A DNA stretch of 64,000 nucleotides from Arthonia radiata (taxonomy: Eukaryota > Ascomycota > Arthoniomycetes > Arthoniales > Arthoniaceae): assembly GCA_002989075.1 (NCBI GenBank), contig PSQN01000007.1, forward strand, positions 1,554,206-1,618,205. The letters are read 5' to 3'. The notes beneath the pieces are model-generated. The model worked only from the letters and a program-made list of their open reading frames with translations. It was not told the origin of the DNA and made no database searches. Of the stretch, positions 1-11,889 are shown one piece after another. Each line of letters begins with the position of its first letter. The stretch's first letter is position 1. The position numbers and the translations under genes were made by a program.

Positions 1-1036
1 TATCGAACCGTCCTGTTGCTCGATACAGGTCCTGACAACAGCAGTCAAATGGGGCCTGACCACAAGTAGTTGTTTGGGCTCAGGGATGAGCCATTGGAAA
101 GGGTGGACCGGTCGTTTCTGGGGTCGGATGACCAGCTGAGGTACAAACGTTTGGGAATCGGAAGTGAAAAGGTCAACAGCTCATAGAAAGGTGCTGCTGC
201 GGGATACAAGTGGAAATGAGTGCTCGCTCTGGACGGTAAGAATGGCGCGCATAAATTTTACGGGTCGAATCGTGGAGAACTGAAGGTGGTCGCATGTTGC
301 AGTGGTCGTTTCTGTCAAAGTTCCTCGACCGGCACGAGTCGCGCCAAATTGTGACAGGGTCGCCTTCAGCCCTATGAATTTTAGAGGAGGCCTCTCGAGG
401 ATGGCGCTCCCGCCAGGCCGGGACCGCCAAGAAAACGTGTTTTCAACCGCTCGAAAAAAATTACGTTGGATACTTCAATCACCCTCGCTAACATCATTCT
501 ATATACTTTAACCACGAACAACCATCCATAGAGTGTCGACCATCTAGTTGGGCCAGCCGAGCACTCCCTCGAGACGACGCTACTTACCATACACATGACT
601 TATTAACACGCGGGCGATTCGATTTCACTCCTAGCAGTTTCCGAGTGTCATCAATTCTGTGCCACTGCTCGAAGCGTCTTGCCGTGTGAACAGTGCTTGG
701 ATTTGCAGCAAGGGATCTCGTGGTCTGCACTGGTTACTGGTAGCTACATACGCTGTTGTCGAAACGCTCTTACTGTGTACAAGCGGACAAACATACCCTC
801 ACCAAAGAAATAGAGGGAAGGCTTGATCATGTTGTTGATTGAACATGCGATTGTTATTGCCATATACTACACATGCCGAGATGAGTTTGAACCTGGTGAG
901 AGATGCCTTCCCACATAAACCTCTCATTCCTCAAGGCTGTCCCTCGAAAAGTAGTAATTCAACAGGAGAAGTTGCAGCTAGTAATCCCCTGCGCCAAACA
1001 ATGCAAATGAGATCGTCGCGCGTTGCCCGTGTGTCG
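1..1036. other. 3' flank, no supported gene
   Basis: Normal-composition host DNA downstream of the minus-strand gene that ends at 1037. Short open frames exist on both strands, but none has a recognisable domain, a convincing splice structure or a plausible length. I see no tRNA or repeat. It probably holds the 3' UTR of the neighbouring gene and intergenic DNA. Confidence 0.5.
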
Positions 1037-4000
1037 TCAAATAGCGTAAAGTCGTATGCTCTCCGAAATGGAGCGGTGGCAATAAGGGCAATCCTCCAAC
1101 TTCCTCGCACAATCCAAGCAAGCACACATGTGCCCGCAAGGGTAGAACACCGCATCTCGGTCGTTCTCGTAGCAGATCAGACAGCCTTTGAGTGTCTCTG
1201 CCTTGTTGCCCGTCAATGTAAATTCGCCGTGATGTTTGCCATTCTTGAAACCACCGTGATAGACATTACCCGTCGCGGCAGTGGTTCGTGTGCCGCTGCC
1301 ATGTGGCTTGTCGTTCTCCCACTCCCCTTCATAGCTGTCGCCGTTCTGATAAATTTGTTGACCTTTACCGTGACGATCGTCCTTTTTGAATTCGCCTTCA
1401 AACACATCGCCAGTCTTGTAGATGCGGCGACCGCTGCCGTGCATGTACCCCTGATGAAGCGTACCACGATAATAGCCGAAGCCGAAGTAGTCCAGCTCAC
1501 GCACTTCGTCGCTCATTACCTGATCCTCGTCTTCGTCCACGGCCATGGCCATCGTCTGCTCAGGCGCTGACAGCGCTTGCTCTTCTTTCTCAATCACCTC
1601 CGCACCCTCCGCTTGCTTCTCATTCTGTGCATCTGATTCTATTGTAGCTGGCGGGGCGGCCTGAGACACGTCCGCTGGCTGCTCGGTGGCCTCATTGACT
1701 TGTGCAGCCTGATCGGTTGACCCCTGGGCAGGGGCGTCATTACTAGCAGACTCTTCGACGTTCTTATCGTCCGAGTCCTCTCCAACAATTTCTCCGCGCT
1801 CTTCGCGGCAGTTGGGACAGTTGCATCCATCAAATTTGGGCTTTTCTTCCTCCTTCTTCAAGTACTCTGGTACTTCCCAGTCATTTTCGGGAAAGCCTTT
1901 GAACGGATCCGTCGAGCTCGTGTGGGTGGCCTGCACCATATCGGCACGCATGTACACTGCTACGTACGCACGCGACTCGTGCTCAGCGATTGCCTGTTTG
2001 TCGGTGATGCGGACTACACGCGTGGCGCGAGTCGTGAGAACCTTGTGCCAATGCCTGCCGTCGGGACGAACAATAGGCGTAAACAGCCGGGAAGAAAGGT
2101 TGCCATCGTGGAGTATCAATGCGTAGAGAAAGTACCATCCGGACTCGTCCCTATGATTGCACTTGTTAGCAGAATACATTTGGGAAGCCAGCGCATTCTC
2201 TTCCAAACAGTCTGCTAGGACATGAAAAGCCAACGGAAGACCAGCAGTGGGCCATTCAAACCGGCAGAGGGGGATGTGGGAAGTCTGACTTACTTTGAAA
2301 GCTTCAGCCCGTTGCTGATGCCAATCTTGTCATCTGTCTTCCGCCACTTCCTTGTAGCTTCATCGAAGGTGGAACGAGGCAGCTCGACTTGCAGCATTGG
2401 CGGAAATGCTCGCTGGCCATTCTTCATGACTTGGTGAAACAGGCTCGATTGGATGTCTTTCGACTTGACAGATAGCCTAGCTCGGAAGCCATTGGGATCA
2501 AACATCTTCTGTAACGCGCCGGCCATCTCAGTGCCTCGCCACTCCAAATCCAAAGTATCAAGCATGAACTCCCAAATTTGGAACATATCGAACTCCTGCA
2601 TGCCCCGGCCCGCTGGGTGCCAGAACTTGCGATGCGAGACCTTGGTCTTGTCTGGCGAGATGTCTACCATACCGTGCACGTGCGTTGGATCTTGACACGT
2701 CTTGCTTGACAAACAGCTGCCATGCCAGTGTAATGCTTCAGCAATCTGTTTCATGGGCGCTGGGCTGATAGGAGATGAATCGAATTCGCCAGGAGGTTGA
2801 CGACGCCAGTGAGCAAGGAACTCTTGCAGCGCCTTGGTGAGGGGCATTTTCGACAAGTCGTATTTGCTTGCTCGATAGATTGATGCTCTCATCTGAGGTA
2901 GAAGACTCCATGTCACTACCGCAGCTGCGAGGTTCGAAGCATACCCGCGAGAGTCGGCAGGTACATTGATCGGTCGCAGACCAGTTCTGGCAAAGTCTCG
3001 ACGATAATCATAATCTTCTTTGATGAAAAGAAAGCCTGTCGGATCTTTGAAGATTCTTACATAGGCAGTGAAGGCTAGAGAGTCGTTTCGAAGCATTGCT
3101 TGCCGCGTCTCAGGGGCTCGGAGCCCTAGGTCGTAAATGGGCGAGGAACCGACACGAGAGAAGCCTCTATCAGGATCGCCAGGTGTGAAGGCATGGTTCG
3201 ATTTCTTATGCCAATGCACGCGAGGCTCTTGTGGGTTGTACATCATGATCATGATCTGCGCGGGAACCTGGATCGGCCTGCAAAGAGGTTCCTTTCCGAT
3301 CGTTGGCATTGGAGCGTCCAGTACTTCATTGGAGTACTGCTCTCTCTTTGTGGGTTCACGGCCTTCATCGAAGTCCTTATCGCCATTCATTTCTTGTTGT
3401 TTGTCCACAAATTCAACTAGCTCCACATATGCTGCCACGTGGCTCGTACCGTTGCCTTTCGGATAGAGCTTGATTCGCCAGTGGTAGTCACCGATCTTGA
3501 CAGGATCAGAGTGCCGCAATAGCTCTTTGCTCGGCTGCTCCTGTGTGCCATTGAATCTGTCCACGGTCCACTCGATTCGACTACTTGCGGCAGGTACGTA
3601 ACCCGGGTCGTCAAGGTCCTTGAATACCCGAGATTCCCAGTGTTTGTAATCTAACGCAGAGGTCTCCCCTGAGCTCTCTAGTCTCTTTAATTCGTCTATG
3701 CCAGGCGGACTGGTGTCTTCGACGATCGGTACCCAGTGGAAGGCATCTTCATCCTCTTTCTTCTGATTGGCGTTCTCGCTGTTGTGCTCGGCTTGTGCGG
3801 AGTCTGTCGTTGCTTGAGGAGGTGGCGGTGGAGGTTGATTTGAGTCCGGATCTTGGGGTCCGGAAGGTTCTGGTGGTATAGGAGCGTCGGTCATGGGCTC
3901 ATCACCAGCTTCGTCAGCTTGCTGGCCCTGGGCGTGGACGCGGTGGAGTTCAATGTCGGGATCTGAACCGCCAGAGATGATTGAGCTGCCATTAGAGGTG

Positions 4001-4119
4001 ACCAGAACTAGATTTTCGGGTGGTACATCAGGCATTGGGCTGTCACCTCTGTCGTGGTCCTGGGCTAGGTCTGGCAGCACGAGGCCCGACATTGTCCAGC
4101 TTGCCGCCTCAACCTCCAT
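1037..4119 (-). CDS. MATH / inactive USP-like / MORN / RING fusion protein
   Basis: Two exons (4119-2294 and 2150-1037) give 979 aa. The 143-nt intron has a GTAAGT donor, a TGCTAAC branch site 17 nt before the acceptor, and keeps frame in phase 2. Domains in order: acidic/Pro-rich N-terminus (1-130); MATH domain (about 181-375, with WRIKLYPKGNG and a USP7-like middle); a USP fold whose Cys box (about 379-416) reads GLRPINVPADSRGYASNL and whose His box (about 610-667) reads GNLSSRLF; MORN repeats (about 835-925); and a RING finger (932-966, C-x2-C-x11-C-x-H-x3-C-x2-C-x6-C-x2-C). By alignment to USP7-type enzymes the catalytic Cys is Gly (about 392) and the catalytic His is Leu (about 631), so deubiquitinase activity is unlikely, while the RING cysteines are complete. 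Inference: a ubiquitin ligase or scaffold using a pseudo-protease to bind ubiquitin or substrate. The domain calls are from motif reading; MATH, MORN and RING are firm, pseudo-USP is good. Confidence 0.85.
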
Positions 4120-4956
4120 CTTATTATGAGCAGGGCTTGAGAGATGAAGAATCCGGCGTGGAGTAGAAGTGACAGACGCCGGTGCTGTGGGAGGTCACCT
4201 GTGTGCTTGGCTAGGCAAGTGATGTATCTGAAGCGAACGTGTGGCCTGTGTGATAAGTACCGCAGCTGCGGGGCAGTGCCTGAGCGATGAAGATGTGTTG
4301 CGGGAAACGCTGATGACTTGAAACTGAATGAGGGGAAGAGATGACTTATGAAGGTCGGAAGGTGGGCAGCAGCAGGCAGATATCAGCCTTGATCACGCAT
4401 GTCGAATGATCAGGACTATGTCAAGATGTGTCAAGCACAAGTGACAAGGCACCCAGCTACACGATAGCTCTGCTCCGCTAGCGCAACCAACTAGTCCACT
4501 ACGGGATTAGCGCTCCTGCACAGCGCCGCAATAAAGATCACCGCAGCCAGGTAAAGCAGGCGGACATGCATTTCCTGTGTCTTTGGCGCCGAGCCAGATC
4601 GAATCGACGCTGTGTTACTGACAGATGACTTTTGAGTATTTGATTTACGAGCTTTTAGGACGTCGACATAGACCTCGTGAGCAGTCCTGGTCACCTAGGT
4701 CAGGATCGGATGCCGACCCATCTGCGAAGATACATTTGCATAAGCAGCGAGCACGTAGGCCAGACGAGAGGGCGAGTGCTTCGCATTACTGCCGCGCCAG
4801 CGCTCTGCCTTTCCTCTCGCCCTCACCCAACCAGAACGATTCCCTGGCCGCTGCTCATCATTCTTGAGACGGGCAAGCTATCCTGACGCGCACTGTAGCG
4901 TAGTCTCAGTTGACTCAGACCCTGAACGTTTCGGCAGGGTAGTATATTTAAGCGTG
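4120..4956. promoter_or_regulatory. Upstream region of the MATH/RING gene
   Basis: Normal-composition DNA between the start codon at 4119 and the edge of the AT-rich island. It should hold the promoter and 5' UTR of the minus-strand gene. Short open frames on both strands look like chance. No TATA box or known operator can be assigned with confidence. Confidence 0.4.
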
Positions 4957-5011
4957 CGTAGGGTTGTCGTAGCCTCTTCGTAGGGCTTTTGTAAGGGATT
5001 CGTAGGAGATT
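4957..5011. repeat. 11-nt minisatellite, left edge of island
   Basis: Five imperfect 11-nt units in phase: CGTAGGGTTGT, CGTAGCCTCTT, CGTAGGGCTTT, TGTAAGGGATT, CGTAGGAGATT. The array lies exactly where normal DNA turns into RIP-mutated DNA. A related array in the same orientation closes the island on the right (45927-46003). Confidence 0.75.
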
Positions 5012-5675
5012 TATCTATAATAAAAACACAACAACCTTTTCTGTCTAGCTAGAGTCAAATTATTCTCTAAACAGGTAATCGCTGAAGATAGTATCTTAAG
5101 AATTTTTAAGTTTTTCAAAGATAACTTAGCTTCTAGAGTAAATCCTATAAAATAAAGAATATTAGTTTATATAAAATTTAAATACATATCTTTTATAATT
5201 AGTACAATAAAGATATACTTATTTTTATAGATATATTATTTTAAGAACGAGTTTAATTCTATTAAAAGCTAAAAAATAATTACTAAGCTAGTAAAGCTAT
5301 ATAAGGCTAGCTAGAGCTAAAATATTCTTTAGAGAGATAATTACTACTAAACGGTTTAGTAGTTTTATATAGTTTTTCCTATATTATATATAAATGTAGA
5401 TAAACTCTATAAATTAAAGAGTATTAGATTATACATAATTTAAATATATATCTTTTATATTTATTATAATAAAGATATACTTAATTTTATAAGCGTATTA
5501 CTTCTAAAATAAGTTTTTCTATTAAAATATTTTATTGCTAAGATAAAAGATAGCTAAAGCTAAGTTATATATATATAGTTTATAGATTTAACTTTATATT
5601 ATAATTTTCTCTCTACTATCGATAGTATATTTTTTAAAATAATTATCTACTATATATCCTTTTTAAGTTAATACT
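5012..5675. other. Unidentified AT-rich DNA
   Basis: Heavily RIP-mutated sequence between the left minisatellite and a gypsy LTR remnant. No coding frame, terminal repeat or family motif can be recognised. Confidence 0.5.
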
Positions 5676-6032
5676 TATAATACTGGTCGCTAAAAGAACC
5701 GAACTAAGGCTTACTTATCTTATATACTTATCGACCTTAGTAATAGGTCTCTTATATGCTAGAGACTAAAAGATAGGAGAAGTAAGATAAATTATAGAGA
5801 GTAAGAAGAGCTTAACTAAGTAAATAGAAGATAAAGTATATTACTTAAATATAGTTAAGAAACTTATATTTAAATATTAAGTTAATAAATTAAAGTTTCT
5901 TAAAGATTACCTATTAGTCTAGCTATATAGTTTAAAATATATAAAAAAGTTTCTTTATATTTATTAAGCTTAATAATACTTATATTAAGTTTATAAGAAA
6001 TATAGAATTTTTAAGCCGTTTTATTCGATAAT
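5676..6032 (-). repeat. Gypsy LTR remnant (gypsy-2 type)
   Basis: Aligns with the first two thirds of the LTR at 36786-37312 (same plus-strand reading, so minus orientation), including its 'ggtcgctaaaagaaccgaac'-like start. It is strongly RIP-mutated. Copia-1 abuts its inner end, so the copia element probably inserted into this LTR. Confidence 0.7.
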
Positions 6033-6541
6033 TGTTAAAAAGGTGCAGGAAAGAAGAAGAATACTACTATAAAGAGTAGAAAGACGAGATCAGCTTAAGA
6101 CTAATACAATACTTAGGCTTAGTATAAGTACAATACTTAGTAGCAAGGAGAAGCTATTATTATGTTGTCTGTCTTGTTAGCTAGAATTCTCTAGAGAAAT
6201 TCTAGCTTATATATCTAAGTCTAGCGGTCTATATAGGACTTACTAGATATCTGTTCTTTTAATAGGAGCTAGATAACCTGTAACTTACCGTATAAGACAG
6301 TAATTCTGTTTATTTAAAACTATTAGTCTTTAAGTTTATTCTATATTGTCTTAGACTACAGACCAGCTGTCTAGAACGTATTATATAATGCTTCTTTTTG
6401 TTCTAAATCTAGGCTACTAGGCTCGATCCTTTAGATAAAAGGCTTGTTCTATTTTAGACCGAGATAGCTGGTAGGACCTATTCGATACTCTAGGCCTCTA
6501 GGGGTTTCAACTAACTAGCTAGTTAGTTAATTTCTAATACA
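6033..6541 (-). repeat. copia-1 LTR (left)
   Basis: 509 bp, begins TGTTAAAAAG on the plus strand and ends with the complement of the LTR start. It matches 10938-11447, the solo LTR at 18929-19438 and, inverted, 28856-29364. Confidence 0.85.
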
Positions 6542-9500
6542 CCTTCTTAATCGACTAGTTATTTTAGCCGGATTATAAGCTAATTTAAGTTCTAAACGTT
6601 AGTATTTTAGCTAAGTCGATCGGTTTTATTAAACTATCTGCTAATTGTTTCTTTTTAGAAACGTATTTAAGCTCTATTTGACCTACCTAAACGTTTTCTC
6701 TAATATAGTGATACTGTATATCAATATGCTTAGATTTAGCTTAGAAGGTAGGATTTTTTATAAGTTCTTTTGCTAAATTGCTGTCAATAAGTAATAGTTT
6801 TATCGACAAAACTAGGGTCTCCGGTCTAATTTAACTAGCTTACCCGGACAAATATATGCTTGCCTAGTACGTTAGAGCCCGCCAAGTCTTTTTATCCGCA
6901 GACTTTTTAAAAGTATCCGCTAAAACGGTAGTAATTAAATTTTCTTTAAAAATTCCGGACAGTTTGATAACAATTAATCGGATAAATAACTGTTTCTTTA
7001 TAGCTTCTTTAAGAACTATATATTCGGCCTTATAAGAGCTTAAGGCGACTATTTTTTGTAGCTTCGAATTCTAGCTAAGGGCTCCGTTCCTAAGTAGAAA
7101 GATATAGTCGGTAGTCGATCTCCTAGTACTAAGGTTCTCCCCTTAATTTGCGTTACAATAGCCGGTTATACCGTTTATTAAGGAAGATTTATAGTAAAGG
7201 CTAAGGTTAGGAGTTTTATTTAAGTAAGCCTAAAGGTTACTTAAAACTCTCTAGTGCTTCTTGCTAGGATTCGATATGTATCGGGCTAGTAGGTTAGTTA
7301 TAAAGGCAATATCGGATCTTATCTTTGTTGTTAGATACAAAATCGATCTAATTTGTTGCTAATAATTAGAAATATTAGCACTACTAGCTTAGTTAGGATT
7401 CGATACCAATTTTAAGCTGACGGGTTGCAGTATTTTTCCGGACATTCGGCCGTTTTTCTTCGAGTATTTAGTTAAAATTTTAGCTAAATAAGTCGACTGG
7501 TCTAGACAAATTGTTTTCGTCGGGCGATTTTAGATAATTTTAATTTTTAGGAACTTATTAACGTCTCCTAAGTTCTTAACCGTAAGAGTCTTATTTAGTT
7601 TCTGATAGATTCTAGAGATTGTTTCGGTAGAATTAGATACAGCTAATATATTGTCTATATAGGCGATTAAAATTGCCTACTTTCTAGTTCTTTGAATATA
7701 AACCGACTAATTAGATACTAAAGGTTTAAAACCTATTCCCCTTAGTAATTCTTAAAGATAGGCTTTCTACTGTTAGCCGGCCTATTTTAGATCGTAAAGG
7801 GCCTTCTTTATTTAATAAACTTTATTAGTTCCGTTAGATAGGCTAGTTAATTGCTCGATATAGACAATCTTGTCTAACTTTGCGTTAGAATAAGCTAATT
7901 TTACGTCTCATTGCTTTATTTTCTAGTCTTTCTCTACTACTAAAGCTAATATAAGCCGGTAAATAATTAAATTTACTATATTTACAAAGGTCTCTATAAA
8001 ATTGAGGCCGGATCTTTGCTGGCAGCCCTTAGCTACCCAGCAGGCTTTAAAAATTGGCTCGCCCTCAGGAGAATACTTAATCTTTGGTACTTAGCGCCCT
8101 TTTAGCGTATTTCTACCCGGCAACAGCTCGGTTAATATCTAAGTTTCTTAGTTAGCTAGCTCTTTGAGCTCCGACTACATTGTATCTAGCTAAGAAGGCC
8201 AATTCTTAAATATTCTTATTTCTTTTAAGTTATTAGGCTCTTTAGTAACTACGACTAAGGTCTACTTGGCATATTGTTCTAGATTATTGTAGAACTCGTT
8301 AAACTAATTTTTATTAGCGTTTTTGTATATAAAATCTATTTTCTAGGTACAATTAATGTCTACTCGGCTAGAGTCTTTAGTACTTCTATAATCTAACTCG
8401 GTAAGAAGGTTAGACTCGTTTAGAGCTCTAGTTTAGTATAGTTCTTGTTTAAATTTGTCCGCTAGTTGTTAAGATATAGAAGAGGTATACTATTTCTTAT
8501 ACAGAGAACTTTCTTCTTTGTTAAGAGGTATCTTTCTATTATCTTAAGATTTAGCGGTCGAATTTAGCTCGTTTTTGAACTTAACTTCTAGTTATTCTTT
8601 AAGCTCTTTAAAAATACTCTTAGTTAATTAATTAACTGTAGATTTCTATAGGTTCTAAATAAATTTTTCTTCTTAGATATAGACGTCTCTCTCTTAGTAA
8701 ACCTTCCGGCTATTAAGATCTAAGAGCTTATATTAGTTCGATCTGTAGCTTATTAGAATATAAATAGTTGCTCTGGCGTCTAGTTTTTTTAGTTTAGGTT
8801 CTTTAAGATAAGTAACTAAGCTCTAGATTTTAATAGTACTAACATCTAACTTTTTACTGTATTTTACTTTGTACGGAGTAATAAACCCCGGTAATCCGGT
8901 ATAAGAGGCTCTATTATAAATATAGATAGCTACTTTTAGCGCTTTATTCCAATATATCTAAGATAGCCCGGTAGTATAAAGTATTGCTTAAACTTTACTA
9001 ATAATTGTTCGGTTAAAGCGTTCAGCTCGTTTATTTTGCTAGAGAGTATATAGTACAGATATTATTAAAATAGCTTCTTTTTGTTCTAGAAGCTGTTTTA
9101 TCCGGCCTTCCCGGTATTCTTTTACGTTGTTTAAGTATAGTCTTTTAAAAGAATGCTCGAACTACGTTTCTTTCTAAATAATATAGATAAATAGTGTATT
9201 AAAAATCTAATCTTTAGACTATAGTACCTCGGTAGTTGTATATTAAGTTTTATTATCTATAAAGCTAGTAAATAATCGATCTTTAAAAGGGGTTTGCAGT
9301 ACAAGTAGCCTACAAATATTTAAGTAGACTTTTTCTAAATAATTAGCTAATTTATCTAAAGTTTTTTTAGCTAACTTTAGCCATTATCTTTACTTTAAAG
9401 TAAATTTAGCAATTATCTTCTAATTTGTCTAAATAATCTATTCTTAGAGCAACCTTTTTAAGCTATTTTAAGGCGTTTTTGCCTATATATCCTATCTATT

Positions 9501-10937
9501 AATACTAAGAATTAGTTTTTAAAGAAATAGTGTAGAGAGATTAAACTATATTAATAGTCTAAGCTTTTATTACTATTAGACCGTTAATATACCGCCCCTC
9601 GGTAGTTAGTTGTCCGGCTTAATTAACTTTTAGCTTATTTTAGTTAAGAGTTACCTTACCTTCTCTCTTTTTAAGCTTATTAAAGCTTAGAAGGTTAATT
9701 TTAAATTCTTTAATAAACAAAACTTCGTCTAAAACAATTATTTTGTTCTTAAAGAATAGTTTTGCTTTGCCTGTCTATAAGGCTCGAATTAACTTTCTTT
9801 CTCCTTAATAAATAATTCGGTTAGTTAGCTGAATATCTGTTAGAAGATTAATATTTAAGTAAATATAGCTTATTAAGCTTATATCGAGAATTTAAGAATT
9901 AGTAGAGTGATTAACTCTATTTAGTAATGCTATAAAGCATTGTTCTCCTTATAGGTTGAAACTATATACAGAAAATATTAAAAAATTGGTGTTTTTAGAG
10001 CTTTTATTAGAATTTAGCCGAAAATTTGGGTATTTTTTCTAACAAGTTGCCGGTTTATACCCCTTTTTGTTATAAAAGAGACATTTTTCTTAGTTTTTAC
10101 TTAGAAATTTTAATTTTTCTCCGGTTCTTTGCGTTAATTTATTGTCTATTGCAGTAAAAACCTTTTCTACTAGGGTACTACCGCGGATTCGACGAGACTC
10201 GTCTATAAGTTAACTAAATAAGTCCTATAAACTTATATCGCTAGTTGTTTATCGGTAGCTTTAGCTAATAACAGCTACTATATACTCGTATTCAGAGGTC
10301 AGATTGTAGAGAATATAGGTAGCTACTACCTTGTCGGGTAGTACTAGTTCTTGGGTTACTAAATCGTACGTTAATTGTCTAATTTTAGTAAGATAAAGCT
10401 TAAGGTTTTTTATCTTACTAAGTATAGTGCTAAAGAGCTCCTTACAAATTAGAAACTTAAAACTAAAACCTTTTAATTCGTATAACCTTTTTAGGCTATT
10501 TTAAAGCTCTAGAGAGTTATAAATTCCCTTTGTTTAAATAAGAGGACCGTTCTCTAGAGTTAGTTGAATAAGGGCTGCTACCCTTGTTAACTGTTTCTAG
10601 CGGCTAGCTTCAGTAATATTTCTAGCTAAATAGCCGGAAAAGGGGATTATAACATTACTGTAGCCCTTTTTAGTTAAAAGAGCCTCTATTCGAATCAATT
10701 AAATGTTTTAATTAGTCGAGCTCTTAAGTTTAGAAATCTTATAAGAGGAGTTTATAGCCGAATATATAGTCGGAGATTTCTAAAAAAAAGGAAATTCTGT
10801 TCTAATAGTTAAATTGAGCTAAAAATTTAGAGTCGATTGGTAATAGGATCGTTCGGAGGTGTCAATAGATGTCGTAGGGGAAATATTTTCTAAAAAGAAA
10901 ATTTAAAAGAAATTAATGCTAACCCGAGCTTATAACC

Positions 10938-11447
10938 TGTTAAAAAGATACAGGAAAGAAGAAGAATACTACTATAAAGAGTAGAAAGATGAAACTAGCT
11001 TAAGACTAGTACAATACTTAGACTTAGTATAGGTACAATACTTAGTAGTAAAGAGAAGCTATTGTTATATTGTCTATCTTATTAGCTAGAATTCTCTAGA
11101 GAAATTCTAGCTTATATATCTAAGTTTAGCGGCCTGTATAAGACTTACTAGATATCTGTTCTTTTTAATAGAAGCTAGATAACCTATAACTTACCGTACA
11201 AAACAGTAATTTTATTTATTTAAAACTATTAGTCTCTAAGTCTATTCTATATTGTCTTAGACTATAAGTTAGCTGTTTAGAACGAGTCGTATAATGCTTC
11301 TTTTTGTCCTAGATCTGGGCTACTAGACCCGACCCTTTAGGTAAAAGGCTTGTTCTATTCTAGGCCGAGACAGCTAATAGGACCTATTCGATACTCCGGG
11401 CCTCTAGGGGTTTCGGCTAACTAGCTAGTCGATTAATTTCCAATACA
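10938..11447 (-). repeat. copia-1 LTR (right)
   Basis: 510 bp partner of 6033-6541. In coding orientation this is the 5' LTR; it is followed inward by the likely primer-binding region with the TATAAGCTCGGGTTAGC-like sequence also seen after the 28.9 kb LTR. Confidence 0.85.
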
Positions 11448-11574
11448 ATCTTACTATATTTAGCTAATATAAGACTAAGCGTAGTTAGCCTTATTAAAGT
11501 ATTATATAGAATATCCAATAACTTTAATATAGCGATATTAGTAACGTTACTATATTGTAATAGAATTTCAACAA

Positions 11575-11889
11575 TATAATAGAAAAACTATTGAAACCGT
11601 TAGATATAGAGAAATATATCTATATACCTTAAATTATATAGTTAAACTAATAGCCGATCTTAAAATAAACTTTAGTTTATTAACTTAATATCTAAATATA
11701 AGTTTCTTAACTATATTTAAATAACATACTTTACCTTTTATTTACTTAGTTAAGCCCTTTTTACTCTTAATAATCTATTTTATCTCTTCTACCTTTTAAT
11801 CCTTAATATACAAGATATCTACTACTAAGATTAATAAGCATACAAGATAAGTAAGTCTTAGTTCGGTTCTCCTAGCGACCGGCGTTATA
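11575..11889 (+). repeat. Gypsy LTR remnant, plus orientation
   Basis: Aligns with the 3' part of the LTRs of gypsy-1 and gypsy-2, best with gypsy-2 in reverse complement. It ends in the family-typical 'ggcgttata', followed by CTTAC. The 5' boundary is approximate because of RIP. Confidence 0.65.

Larger units (their letters stand above)
6033..11447 (-). mobile_element. Ty1/copia LTR retrotransposon, copia-1 (fossil)
   Basis: About 5.4 kb with two LTRs of about 510 bp (6033-6541 and 10938-11447), coding on the minus strand. Parts appear in copia order gag, integrase, reverse transcriptase, RNase H. The gag zinc knuckle falls near 10040-10090, the reverse-transcriptase active-site region near 7640-7680, and a copia-type RNase H block near 6960-7070. 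The element is complete in layout but broken many times over by RIP. The LTRs differ mainly by transitions, so age cannot be read from LTR divergence. It is older than, or of an age with, the copia copy nested at 28.9 kb. No clear target duplication remains. Confidence 0.88.

Noticed and set aside
839-1570. Long plus-strand open frame (243 codons) opposite the MORN/RING exon
   Set aside because: It is antisense to a domain-bearing exon, has no recognisable family and no start context; a shadow of codon bias.
2215-2293. Shorter intron in the MATH/RING gene ending at TCCTAG near 2215
   Set aside because: It would put the downstream exon out of frame. The acceptor at 2151 with a TGCTAAC branch keeps frame and restores the USP C-terminal block.
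6033-11447. Deaminase editing of retroelement cDNA as the cause of the strand bias
   Set aside because: The dinucleotide context is the usual RIP context and the surrounding non-retroviral DNA is also mutated; kept only as an alternative to test.
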